A stretch of DNA of 32,692 nucleotides from Acidobacteriota bacterium (GTDB taxonomy: Bacteria; Acidobacteriota; Terriglobia; Bryobacterales; Bryobacteraceae), in NCBI GenBank assembly GCA_018268835.1, contig JAFDVU010000072.1, forward strand, positions 1 through 32,692. The letters run 5' to 3'. A model generated the notes under the pieces. It saw only the letters and a program-made list of their open reading frames with translations. It was not told the origin of the DNA and did not search any database. The first letter of the stretch is position 1; the number at the start of each line of letters is the position of its first letter. Of this stretch, positions 24,889 through 32,416 are shown in pieces. The position numbers were made by a program, and so were the translations under genes.

Positions 24889-25759
24889 AGAAGTAGAAGA
24901 ACCTCGGGACCGTGTTCAAGTCTTCCTTGAGGACAAAGACCCGCTTGTGCTCGATGATGTAGCGGATCTCGCTGCCGGCATCCAGCAGGTTGCCGAACTT
25001 GCGCGCGCCCACCGGGCAGACTTCCTCGCAGGCGGGGTAGCGCCCCGTGCGCGTGCGCTGGATGCAGAACGTGCACTTTTCGACCACGCCCTTGGTACGC
25101 GGACGATTCCCCAGGTAATGGGTGTTGGGGTTGATCTCGGCGGTGGGGATCTCCGGCTCCGCCCAATTGAAGTGGCGCGCGCCGTAAGGGCACGCCGCCA
25201 TGCAATAGCGGCAGCCGATGCACCAGTCGTAGTCGATCACCACGATGCCGTCGCGCTCCTTCCACGTCGCCGCGGTCGGGCAGACCTTGGTGCACGGCGG
25301 ATTCTCGCAGTGCTGGCACTGCACCGGCATGTAGAAGTGCCCCTCCTCCGGAACCTCGGGCGGATTGTAGTAGGGGTCGGCGTGCGCCAGATCCACGCCC
25401 TTCTCTTTCTCCATCGAAAGCACCCGGATCCACTGGATCTGCGGATCGCGCGATTGATTGTTCTCCGCCACGCAGGCATACACGCAGCGGCGGCAGCCGA
25501 TGCAGCGCGACAGGTCCAGCGCGTAGGCGTATTCGACCCCCGCCATCGGCTGCGTATCGGCCACGTTGATGTGCTCGTGGTAGCGCTGCTGATACCGCTG
25601 CTCCAGTTCGGAGATCTTGGTCCTGAGCCGGTCCTTGGGGACCTCGTAGAGGCGCTTCGGCCCGCAGGAGGTCAGGATCCAGGTAGCGGCGCCCGCGGCG
25701 GCGGCGGCGAATCCGCGGCGCGACAGATTTTCGGAGTTGTGCTTGGCATCGTTCTCCAT
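24878..25759 (-). CDS. Tat-exported ferredoxin subunit with four [4Fe-4S] clusters (NrfC/DsrO-like)
   Basis: This 293-residue protein opens with a twin-arginine motif (SRRGF, residues 13-17), a hydrophobic stretch, and a lipobox-like LTSC at residues 29-32, so it may be an anchored Tat substrate. Sixteen cysteines form four quartets: 86/89/92/96, 148/151/156/160, 180/183/186/190 and 229/232/244/248, the layout of DsrO, NrfC and PsrB. It would carry electrons between the NrfD-type subunit and the tetraheme cytochrome on the outer face of the membrane. The cytochrome gene ends 16 nt upstream and the membrane subunit overlaps its 3' end. Confidence 0.94.
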   Translation of the reverse strand: MENDAKHNSENLSRRGFAAAAAGAATWILTSCGPKRLYEVPKDRLRTKISELEQRYQQRYHEHINVADTQPMAGVEYAYALDLSRCIGCRRCVYACVAENNQSRDPQIQWIRVLSMEKEKGVDLAHADPYYNPPEVPEEGHFYMPVQCQHCENPPCTKVCPTAATWKERDGIVVIDYDWCIGCRYCMAACPYGARHFNWAEPEIPTAEINPNTHYLGNRPRTKGVVEKCTFCIQRTRTGRYPACEEVCPVGARKFGNLLDAGSEIRYIIEHKRVFVLKEDLNTVPRFFYFYAT

Positions 25760-25775
25760 GGGGTTCTCCTGTTCG

Positions 25776-26303
25776 CTATCGGGATGGCCGGGCGGGCGGC
25801 CGGGGCGCGGGTTTGGGCGCGAGCGCGTGAAAGCGCGGCTGGTGCGGATTGTGGCAATGGGCGCACAACAGGTAGCTCTTGGTCCCGTTCCAGTTGCCGG
25901 TGCGGCGCCCGTGGACGCCCGCGCGCCAGTCGCGCAGTTTCTCGCCGTGGCACTGTCCGCAGAGCAGGTAGGACTCCTCGAACGGGATCCGCTCGCCGCT
26001 GGCCAGGTGCAGGAAGTCGCGATTGGTGGCGTCGTGGCAATCCAGGCACCAGCGGTGGGTTTCGTCGTGGCGCAGGTCGATATCGGTGTGCATGTCCTTC
26101 AACTCGCGCCGCGTGCGGTTCACCGGCTGCGTCGCGTGGCAGTTGGAGCACGGGAAGATGCCGTCGGTGAACGGCGGCGGAGGCGTTTCCACGCGCTCCT
26201 GGTCGGGTTTGTTGGAGGCGCTCCCCGCGGGGACGGTGCCGGGACCGTCGGCGGCGCGCAGCAGCGCCGCGGCGGCGATCAGGGTGAAGGCGGCGAGTCG
26301 CAT
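25776..26303 (-). CDS. Tetraheme c-type cytochrome
   Basis: This 175-residue periplasmic protein starts with a signal peptide (MRLAAFTLIAAAALLRA). It has four CxxCH heme sites at residues 52-56 (CSNCH), 86-90 (CLDCH), 115-119 (CGQCH) and 147-151 (CAHCH), with many extra histidines as possible distal ligands. The tail is Pro/Arg-rich. The ATG at 26303 is used because the upstream open frame lacks protein character. It lies 10 nt after the cyclic-nucleotide-binding gene and before the ferredoxin, the order seen in NrfB-C-D and related quinone-cytochrome modules. It probably passes electrons on to, or takes them from, an unseen reductase or dehydrogenase. Confidence 0.93.
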   Translation of the reverse strand: MRLAAFTLIAAAALLRAADGPGTVPAGSASNKPDQERVETPPPPFTDGIFPCSNCHATQPVNRTRRELKDMHTDIDLRHDETHRWCLDCHDATNRDFLHLASGERIPFEESYLLCGQCHGEKLRDWRAGVHGRRTGNWNGTKSYLLCAHCHNPHQPRFHALAPKPAPRPPARPSR

Positions 26304-26313
26304 CCGGGATCCC

Positions 26314-26784
26314 TCACGCGCAGCGAAGCTCGACCACGCGCTGCATCTCCCGTACCCACATCGCCTGGAAGACTTGCAGCCGCCCTCCGACCACGGTCGC
26401 GAGGTTGAGTGACACCTTGGCGCCGATTTCCGGCGCGGCGGCGAACAACCCCCGCAACGCTTCGCGGGAAATCGCCAGAATCTCGGAATCGACCGCCGCC
26501 GTGGCGGTGAGCGTAAACCGGTAGGGTGGGATGAGGGCGGACCAGCCGACCGTCTGGCCGGCGGTCCGCTCCTCAACCAGCACATTGCCCTCCTGACCCC
26601 GCACCTGCATCGGCAGGGTCAGTTTCATGTGCCCCCTCATAATCACATAAAGCGATTCCGCTTCCTGCCCCATATGGAAGAGTTCCGCGCCGTTGCCGAG
26701 GACCATCTTCCTGCCCAGCGCGAGCACGCGCGCGGCGTCCGCTTCGGAAAGTCCGTTCAATAGATCCGGGTGAGCGTTGAGCAT
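26314..26784 (-). CDS. Cyclic-nucleotide-binding-domain protein without DNA-binding domain
   Basis: This 156-residue protein has a CRP/FNR-type sensor fold (LFHMGQEAESLYVIMRGHMKLTL, then GQTVGWSALIPPYRFTLTATAAVDSEILAISREAL). It stops where CRP proteins would add the helix-turn-helix, so it cannot bind DNA in the usual way. The phosphate-binding cassette RxxS/T of true cAMP binders is not obvious (VGWSALI, YRFTLTAT). It sits inside the electron-transfer operon, 10 nt from both neighbours, so it may gate or assemble the complex rather than regulate transcription. Confidence 0.85.
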   Translation of the reverse strand: MLNAHPDLLNGLSEADAARVLALGRKMVLGNGAELFHMGQEAESLYVIMRGHMKLTLPMQVRGQEGNVLVEERTAGQTVGWSALIPPYRFTLTATAAVDSEILAISREALRGLFAAAPEIGAKVSLNLATVVGGRLQVFQAMWVREMQRVVELRCA

Positions 26785-26794
26785 GACATGCCTC

Positions 26795-27136
26795 TCAGTT
26801 GATGAACGGGGAAATCGTGCGGCTGTGCAGCCGGACCGCGTCCGGCGCCGCCATGAAGGATTCGGCGGCCGCCTGTTCCAATCTCACGTGATTCTCGATT
26901 TGCAGCAGCAGCGCTTCCATCGGCACGCGCGCCGCAACGGCTACCGCGGGTGCGGGAACGGCCGCTGGTTCCACGAAGAAACGCGCCGGAACGGACGCGG
27001 CCTTCGCCAGTTCGGGTTGCGCCTGTTTGGCCGCAACCGGCTCTTCTTCCTCGGAGCGAGTGGCCGCACCGAAGGCCATGCACGATACCGCGATACCGAA
27101 GAGGGCCAGCACCGCGCCCATCAGCAACATCTCCAT
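26795..27136 (-). CDS. Small membrane-anchored protein, first gene of the respiratory operon
   Basis: I do not recognise this 113-residue protein. It has an N-terminal membrane segment (MLLMGAVLALFGIAVSCMAFGAA), an acidic patch (SEEEEP), an Ala/Pro-rich spacer, and a C-terminal helix (MEALLLQIENHVRLEQAAAESF). AAGGAG (27145-27150 on the minus strand) stands 8 nt ahead of the ATG, which supports the start. It is probably an accessory or anchoring subunit of the cytochrome-ferredoxin-NrfD complex; the link is positional. Confidence 0.75.
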   Translation of the reverse strand: MEMLLMGAVLALFGIAVSCMAFGAATRSEEEEPVAAKQAQPELAKAASVPARFFVEPAAVPAPAVAVAARVPMEALLLQIENHVRLEQAAAESFMAAPDAVRLHSRTISPFIN

Positions 27137-27162
27137 GAGTGAATCTCCTTCGGCGCCGACCT

Positions 27163-27181
27163 AAGGCACGGCTCATGCCAA
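27163..27181 (-). promoter_or_regulatory. Candidate sigma-54 (-24/-12) promoter of the respiratory operon
   Basis: The minus strand reads TTGGCATGAGCCGTGCCTT. GG (27179-27178) and GC (27167-27166) are 10 nt apart, as sigma-54 requires, and TGGCA and TGC cores agree with the consensus. The start site would fall near 27155, giving a leader of about 18 nt that begins just before the AAGGAG. The divergent operon encodes a sigma-54 activator, which fits. The element is nearly symmetrical, so it also matches on the + strand, though less well placed. Confidence 0.5.
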
Positions 27182-27250
27182 ATCGTGCGTGCTGCAAATG
27201 CAAGGGATTACGCGTTTCCACGAGCCCAGTCCGCCGGCAACCTGCCAAAA

Positions 27251-27293
27251 CGTCAGGCTACTGTGTGACAATTCGTCAGGGATTTGACCTGAC
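27251..27293. promoter_or_regulatory. Candidate activator site: CGTCAGG copies and inverted repeat
   Basis: CGTCAGG occurs at 27251-27257 and 27274-27280. The second copy forms an inverted repeat with CCTGAC (27288-27293) across 7 nt. The centre lies about 130 bp upstream of the predicted sigma-54 start, the usual distance for NtrC-type enhancer sites, and just ahead of the histidine kinase gene. Confidence 0.45.
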
Positions 27294-27335
27294 CCGCGGA
27301 ATGTGACATCATTCCCCGAGTCTGGCTGTACCGCC

Positions 27336-29198
27336 ATGAAGCGGCATTTTGCAAGCATGACAGCCGGCATGGCCGCGGGTGTCACCGCGGTCGTGGTCAT
27401 CGCCTGTGCGGGCGGCGCGTACGTCTATTCGCAGCACCACATGAGATCCCTGCTCGAAACCGCGCGCAACACCGCGCTGGCCGAGGGCGACCTGATCCGC
27501 GTGGCGCTGGAACACCAGATGATCGAGAACGACCGCACGCTGATCGCGGATATGGTCCAGAACTTCGGGCGGCAGGCGCGCGTCGAGCGGCTGGCGATTC
27601 TGGACCGCACTGGCAAGGAGCGCTACGCGAGCGGCACCGGGCAGGTGGGGGACATGGACCTCTCCTCCCCTACCTGCCAGGCCTGCCACCGTTATCCCGC
27701 CGCGCAGCGCGGCTCCAGCCGCGTCATCGAGACGCGCGGCGGCACCGTGCTTCGCACCGTGGTGCCGATCCGCAACCGCGAAGCCTGCTACGGCTGCCAC
27801 GATCCCAGCCACAAGATCAACGGCATCCTGATCCTGGACATCAAGACCGACCAGGTGCGGGAGGCGATGACCCACGACTTGCGCTGGCTGGTCGGGGCGA
27901 CTGCGTTGATCACGCTGCTGCTGGTGGGCGCGATCGGACTGGTGGTGCGGGTGGCCGTGCTGCGGCGGTTGCAGCGCTTCGAGACTGCGGCGCGGCAGAT
28001 CGCGGCGGGCGATCTCGGGCGGCGCATTCCAGTGCACGCCGGCTCCGACATCATCTCCTGGCTGGAGCGTGAGTTCAATACGCTGGCGGACTCGGTGGCG
28101 GCGCTGATCGGCGAGGTGCGCACGCAGCGCGAGCGGCTGGAAACCGTGATCAACAGCATCGACGACGGCATCGTGGTGCTGGACACGCGGCGCAACATCC
28201 TGGCGGCCAATGACGCCTTCCTGGCCCGCGTCGAACATTCCCGCCATGACGTGCTCGGCTGTTGCTGCCGCGGCTTGCAGGCGGGCGGTTGCAACGTGGG
28301 CGATTGTCCCACACTGGCGTGCCTGGCCTCGGGCGGGCGGCAGGTGCGCATCTGCGAACGCCGCACCGCCGGCGGCAAGGTCGTGTGGGAAGAGGTGCAC
28401 GCCTCGCCGATTCGCGACGCCGCGGGCAATTTGCAGCAAGTGGTCGAGGTCTGGCGCGATATATCCGAGCGCCGCGCGGCGGAGGCGCACCTTGCCGAGG
28501 CGCACCGGTTGGCATCGGTGGGGACGCTCGCGTCGGGCTTCTCGCACGAACTGAACACGCCGCTCGCCACCGTACTCACTTGCGTCGAGGGCATCCTGCG
28601 GGAGTCCGCCTCCGCGGCGGCGGACGGCGAACGCATCCGCGAGAACGCCGCCATCGCGCGCGAGCAGGTCCTGCGCTGCCGCAGCATCACCCAGCACTTC
28701 CTGCGCATGGCCCGTGGGCAGCGCTCGCAAGGCGACGTGGTGGATGTGGAAGCCGTCATCCGCGGCGTCGCCCGCCTGATCGAGCCTACCGCGCGCGAGC
28801 ACGGCGTCCGCGTGGAGGTGCGTCCCATGGAAGCGGGCACGCACGTGCGCGCCGAAGAGGCGGAGTTCGAGCACACCCTGATCAACCTGCTGCTCAACGC
28901 GATTCAGGCTTGCCGCAGCGGAGGCAAGGTGGCGGTGGAGGTTGAGGCGGGCGACGAGGTGCGGATCCGCGTGCGCGACAACGGCTGCGGCATCCCGCCG
29001 GAAAACCAGGCGCGCATCTTCGACCCGTTCTTCAGCGCGCGGCAGGGCGGCACCGGCCTCGGACTGTTTCTGTCGCTGCATTTCGTCAGGCGCTGGAAGG
29101 GCGATCTCACGGTGGAGAGCACGCCGGGACAGGGCTCCACGTTCGAGATCGTGATGCCGGCACTGGTACGAAATGCCGAGCGGGAACTGGTCTCATGA
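27336..29198 (+). CDS. Membrane sensor histidine kinase with periplasmic diheme c-type domain
   Basis: This 620-residue kinase has a first membrane segment at residues 12-31 and a periplasmic domain at about 35-180. Two CxxCH heme-c sites lie at 114-118 (CQACH) and 151-155 (CYGCH). A second membrane segment (184-207), a HAMP domain (about 208-260) and a PAS domain (about 265-380) follow. The PAS carries an odd cluster of cysteines (309-311, 319, 324, 329). HisKA has phospho-acceptor His404 (GFSHELNTPLA), and the ATPase has DNGCGIPPENQARIFDPFF and GGTGLGLF. I chose the ATG at 27336 over a GTG at 27303. Its stop overlaps the activator gene (ATGA). It probably senses redox state or a small gas, or reads the neighbouring cytochrome. 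Confidence 0.92.
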   Translation: MKRHFASMTAGMAAGVTAVVVIACAGGAYVYSQHHMRSLLETARNTALAEGDLIRVALEHQMIENDRTLIADMVQNFGRQARVERLAILDRTGKERYASGTGQVGDMDLSSPTCQACHRYPAAQRGSSRVIETRGGTVLRTVVPIRNREACYGCHDPSHKINGILILDIKTDQVREAMTHDLRWLVGATALITLLLVGAIGLVVRVAVLRRLQRFETAARQIAAGDLGRRIPVHAGSDIISWLEREFNTLADSVAALIGEVRTQRERLETVINSIDDGIVVLDTRRNILAANDAFLARVEHSRHDVLGCCCRGLQAGGCNVGDCPTLACLASGGRQVRICERRTAGGKVVWEEVHASPIRDAAGNLQQVVEVWRDISERRAAEAHLAEAHRLASVGTLASGFSHELNTPLATVLTCVEGILRESASAAADGERIRENAAIAREQVLRCRSITQHFLRMARGQRSQGDVVDVEAVIRGVARLIEPTAREHGVRVEVRPMEAGTHVRAEEAEFEHTLINLLLNAIQACRSGGKVAVEVEAGDEVRIRVRDNGCGIPPENQARIFDPFFSARQGGTGLGLFLSLHFVRRWKGDLTVESTPGQGSTFEIVMPALVRNAERELVS

Positions 29199-30544
29199 CG
29201 CCGGCGGGACCGATCCTCTTAGTGGATGACGACGCCGCGTTCCGCCACGTGATGGCCGGCGAACTGCGGCGGCTCGGCCACGAGGTACAGACCGCGGAAA
29301 GCGCCGAAGACGCGCTCCGCAAAGTCGAGCACATGGAACCCGCGGTGGTGTTGCTGGACCTCCGCCTGCCGGGCATGGACGGGTTGACCGCGCTCAAATC
29401 GCTGCGCGCGCGCCACGCCGCTGCCGAAGTGATCATGCTCACCGGCAACGGCACCATCGATACCGCGATCGAATCCATACGGGTGGGCGCGTTCGATTAC
29501 GTGATCAAACCGTGTCCGCTGGACGAACTCGAAATCCGAATTCAGCGCGCACTGGAGCGGCGGGCGCTGCGCCAGCGGGCGCACCTGCTGGAGCGCGGTC
29601 TGACCCCGCCCGATCTCGCCGGATCATTCATCGGAGAGAGCGCGGAGTTCCAACGGCTGCTGCACCTGATCGAACGCGTGGGGCCGAGCGACGCGACCGT
29701 GCTGATCACCGGCGAAACCGGGTCGGGCAAGGAACGCGTGGCCAAGATGATCCACGCGCGCAGCACGCGGCGGGCGAAGCCGTTCGTGGTGGTGGATTGC
29801 GCGGCGCTGCAGGATTCGCTGCTGCAAAGTGAGTTGTTCGGCCACGAGCGCGGCGCCTTCACCAGCGCGGACCGCAGCAAGCCCGGACTGTTCGAGGTGG
29901 CGCACGGGGGCACGATCTTCCTCGACGAAATCGGCGAGATCAGCCCGGCGACACAGACCAACCTGCTGCGCGTGCTGGACACCTCGGCGTTCCGGCGCGT
30001 GGGCGGCACCGGCGAGATCCGGGTGGACGTGCGCGTGCTCGCGGCGACCAATCGCGACCTGGCGGCGATGGTGCGCAAGCAGCAGTTCCGCGAAGACCTC
30101 TACTACCGGATGAGCACGATCCGCCTGGAGGTGCCTCCGCTGCGCACCCGAGGACCGGATATCGAACTGCTCGCGCGGCACTTCGTCTCCGTGCTCAACG
30201 AGCGGTTCGGATCGGCGCGGACGATCAGCCCGGCGGCGCTGGAGGCGCTGCGCCAGCACCCCTGGCCGGGCAACGTACGCGAGTTGCTGCACGCGATGGA
30301 GGCGGCGATGGTGGTGTGTGAGGGCGAGGAGATCCTGCCGGCGCACCTTTCGCTGCCGGTGCGCGCGGCGGCGGGCGCGCCCACGGAGAGCGCGGCGCTG
30401 CCGACGCTGGACGAACTCGAGCGCGCGCATATCCGCCGCGTGCTGGAGGCGACCGGCGGGCATCGCGGCAACGCGGCGCGGATCCTCGGAATCAGCGAGC
30501 GCAACCTCTACCGCAAACTGCATGAACTCGGCATGCCGGAGTAG
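29195..30544 (+). CDS. NtrC-family sigma-54-dependent response regulator
   Basis: This 449-residue regulator has a receiver domain (about 6-120; phospho-acceptor Asp55 in LLDLRLPGMDG, Lys105). An AAA+ domain covers about 143-370, with Walker A GETGSGKE (173-180) and Walker B GGTIFLDE (238-245). A Fis-type helix-turn-helix lies at the C-terminus (GGHRGNAARILGISERNLYRKLHELG). The sigma-54 contact loop reads GAFTSA (220-225) instead of GAFTGA. It is translationally coupled to the heme kinase gene, and is the likely activator of the divergent respiratory operon through the sites at 27163-27293. Confidence 0.95.
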   Translation: MTPAGPILLVDDDAAFRHVMAGELRRLGHEVQTAESAEDALRKVEHMEPAVVLLDLRLPGMDGLTALKSLRARHAAAEVIMLTGNGTIDTAIESIRVGAFDYVIKPCPLDELEIRIQRALERRALRQRAHLLERGLTPPDLAGSFIGESAEFQRLLHLIERVGPSDATVLITGETGSGKERVAKMIHARSTRRAKPFVVVDCAALQDSLLQSELFGHERGAFTSADRSKPGLFEVAHGGTIFLDEIGEISPATQTNLLRVLDTSAFRRVGGTGEIRVDVRVLAATNRDLAAMVRKQQFREDLYYRMSTIRLEVPPLRTRGPDIELLARHFVSVLNERFGSARTISPAALEALRQHPWPGNVRELLHAMEAAMVVCEGEEILPAHLSLPVRAAAGAPTESAALPTLDELERAHIRRVLEATGGHRGNAARILGISERNLYRKLHELGMPE

Positions 30545-30576
30545 GCGAGCGCCGCGAGTCAATTTGCGATTTGACC

Positions 30577-30647
30577 TGGACCAGGTTGGTCCAAGGTTCT
30601 ACCGCTTTTCAGCAACTTAAGGCCAAATCGTGGACCAACCTGGTCCA
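30577..30647. promoter_or_regulatory. Two 17-bp operator-like palindromes in inverted orientation
   Basis: TGGACCAGGTTGGTCCA at 30577-30593 is the exact reverse complement of TGGACCAACCTGGTCCA at 30631-30647. Each is itself a palindrome (TGGACCA-N3-TGGTCCA), and their starts are 54 bp apart, close to five helical turns. They lie in the 146-bp gap between two convergent genes, with no start codon beside them. They look like paired binding sites for a dimeric regulator (GntR-like sites can look similar), or a long hairpin. Function unknown. Confidence 0.55.
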
Positions 30648-30690
30648 CCGGCGATTCACTTTGGCGCGTCCCATGCGGCCGGATGCGCGT

Positions 30691-32394
30691 TCAGAGCGTC
30701 CTCTGCTCCACCTTCTGAATCTCGGTGTCCTTGACGCCGGTGCACATGTGGATGCTCAGGCCGCTCACATTGCGCAGGGCGAACTCCGGCGCGCTGCCCA
30801 CCTTGGGCACCTTGATGCGGAAGAAGTCCGCGTCCTCGACGTCGTCGAGCACGAACGCTGGGCGGCGGTCTTCCTTGATGGCGCTGATCTTCACGTTGTC
30901 GAACTGGATGCCCCTGACGTGCCGCAGGTAGAAGCCGTGCGACGGCATCTTGTGGCGTTCGACCGGAGCCGCCGGACCGCGTCCTGCCTGCGGCGTCTGG
31001 GCGGGAGTGCCTCTGCCGCCGCCGGCCCTTCCCTGCCCTTCCGGCACGAACTGCCCGTTCGGACCGCGCCCGTTGCGTCCGGGACGCGCCGGCGCAGTGA
31101 ACATATCGGGCTCGGGATAGATGTCCTCGGCTTCGGGCGGCTGATAGGCCGCATCGTCCGCGGTCCCGCCGCCCTGGTGCTGGATGTCCACGTTTGTGAT
31201 CTTGACGTCCTCGATGTAGTAGCCCGGAATCCCGCTGATCACGGAGCCGAGCGAGGAGACCGAGTTCGAACACACCAGGTTGTCGATGATCACGCGCTTC
31301 AGGGTGCCGACCTTGGTACCGTCCGGTCCGCGCAGGCGGCGGCCAAGCCGCAGGAAAATCGGCGCGCTCATGATATCGCGCATGGAGATGCCGGTGACGG
31401 TGATGTCTTCGAGCAGCGCTCCGTCCACCGATTCCAGCGCCAGCCCCTGGCAGCCTTCGAACACGCAGTTGGAGATGGTGATGTTGCGGAAGCCGCCGTT
31501 GGACTCGGTGCCGAACTTGATGCGTCCGGTGTGCGGCACGCGCGCTTCGGGCCCGAAGCGCTTGTAGGTGCCGTCGAGCATGGTGCCCTCTTCCCAGCAG
31601 CCGCTCACGTAGCAGTTGGTGATGGTGACGAACTCGCACTGCCGGGCCGAGCCGAGCGCGTAATCGGCCTTGAGGCAGATGCCGTCGTCCCAGGGCGAGT
31701 TGACGTAGCAATTGGAGACGCGCACGTTGCGGCAGGAATCGATATCCATGCCGTCGCGGTTGGTGTCGATCTTCAGGTTGTCGATGGTGAGGTTGTCCAC
31801 GCCGGTGGCGAGGATGCCGAAGTGCCCGCCGTGCAGGATGGAGAAATCGCGCAGCAGCACGTTGCGGCAGGCGCGCAGGCTGATCGACTTGTTGCCGACC
31901 CCGGGATTCATCGCGCCCTGCCCACGGCTGAGACCGCGGCCCCAAATGCGCCCGGTGCCGGTGATGGCGACGTTGGAGATGCCGTCGCCCCAGATCAGGC
32001 TGTTGTGAAAGTGGCTGTGGCCGAAGTCCTGGAAGGCGTCCCACTGATTAGGCTCGGCCGGGTCGTAGGCGTTGGCGCCCCCCTCCGGCGTATCGGCGGC
32101 GATGATGGTCGCGCCTTCTTCGAGATGCAGCCCCACGTTGCTCTTGAGCCGTATGGAGAAGCAGAGGTAGTTGCCGGCGGGGAGGTAGACGGTCCCGCCG
32201 CCCGCCGCCGCGGCGGTTTCGATGGCCTTGTTGATGGCCGGCGTGTCCAGCGTTTTGCCATCGCCCTTGGCGCCGAAGGTCTTCACGTCGAAGGGCATAT
32301 CCGGGGTGGGCGCCGCCGGCGCGACGCGTCCCGCGATGCCGGCTAACAACGCGCCGCCGGCCGCGTGCTTCAGGAACTCTCTCCGCGGTGTCAT
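30691..32394 (-). CDS. Tat-exported glycoside hydrolase family 28-like enzyme (polygalacturonase fold)
   Basis: This 567-residue protein starts with a twin-arginine signal (TPRREFLKHAAGGALLAG). It then has the parallel beta-helix entry FDVKTFGAKGDGKTLDTPAINKAIETAAAAGGG typical of pectinase-fold enzymes. GH28-like catalytic positions are visible: DTNRDGMDIDSCRNV, the Asp pair in WDDGICLK, and TGRIKFGTESNGGFRNITISN with the RIK motif. A Gly/Arg/Pro-rich stretch (about residues 430-500) interrupts the C-terminal part. ATG 32394 is chosen over the GTG at 32412. It lies 22 nt after the sialidase-like gene and probably acts on a uronic-acid or rhamnose-containing polymer in the periplasm. Confidence 0.85.
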   Translation of the reverse strand: MTPRREFLKHAAGGALLAGIAGRVAPAAPTPDMPFDVKTFGAKGDGKTLDTPAINKAIETAAAAGGGTVYLPAGNYLCFSIRLKSNVGLHLEEGATIIAADTPEGGANAYDPAEPNQWDAFQDFGHSHFHNSLIWGDGISNVAITGTGRIWGRGLSRGQGAMNPGVGNKSISLRACRNVLLRDFSILHGGHFGILATGVDNLTIDNLKIDTNRDGMDIDSCRNVRVSNCYVNSPWDDGICLKADYALGSARQCEFVTITNCYVSGCWEEGTMLDGTYKRFGPEARVPHTGRIKFGTESNGGFRNITISNCVFEGCQGLALESVDGALLEDITVTGISMRDIMSAPIFLRLGRRLRGPDGTKVGTLKRVIIDNLVCSNSVSSLGSVISGIPGYYIEDVKITNVDIQHQGGGTADDAAYQPPEAEDIYPEPDMFTAPARPGRNGRGPNGQFVPEGQGRAGGGRGTPAQTPQAGRGPAAPVERHKMPSHGFYLRHVRGIQFDNVKISAIKEDRRPAFVLDDVEDADFFRIKVPKVGSAPEFALRNVSGLSIHMCTGVKDTEIQKVEQRTL

Positions 32395-32416
32395 AGGGGT
32401 TTCCACGCTCACGATA

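Noticed and set aside
27163..27181. The same -24/-12 element read on the + strand as promoter of the kinase gene
   Set aside because: It matches (GGCAC and GC spaced by 10), but would give a leader of about 145 nt containing the enhancer-like repeat downstream of the start; the minus-strand reading is better placed.
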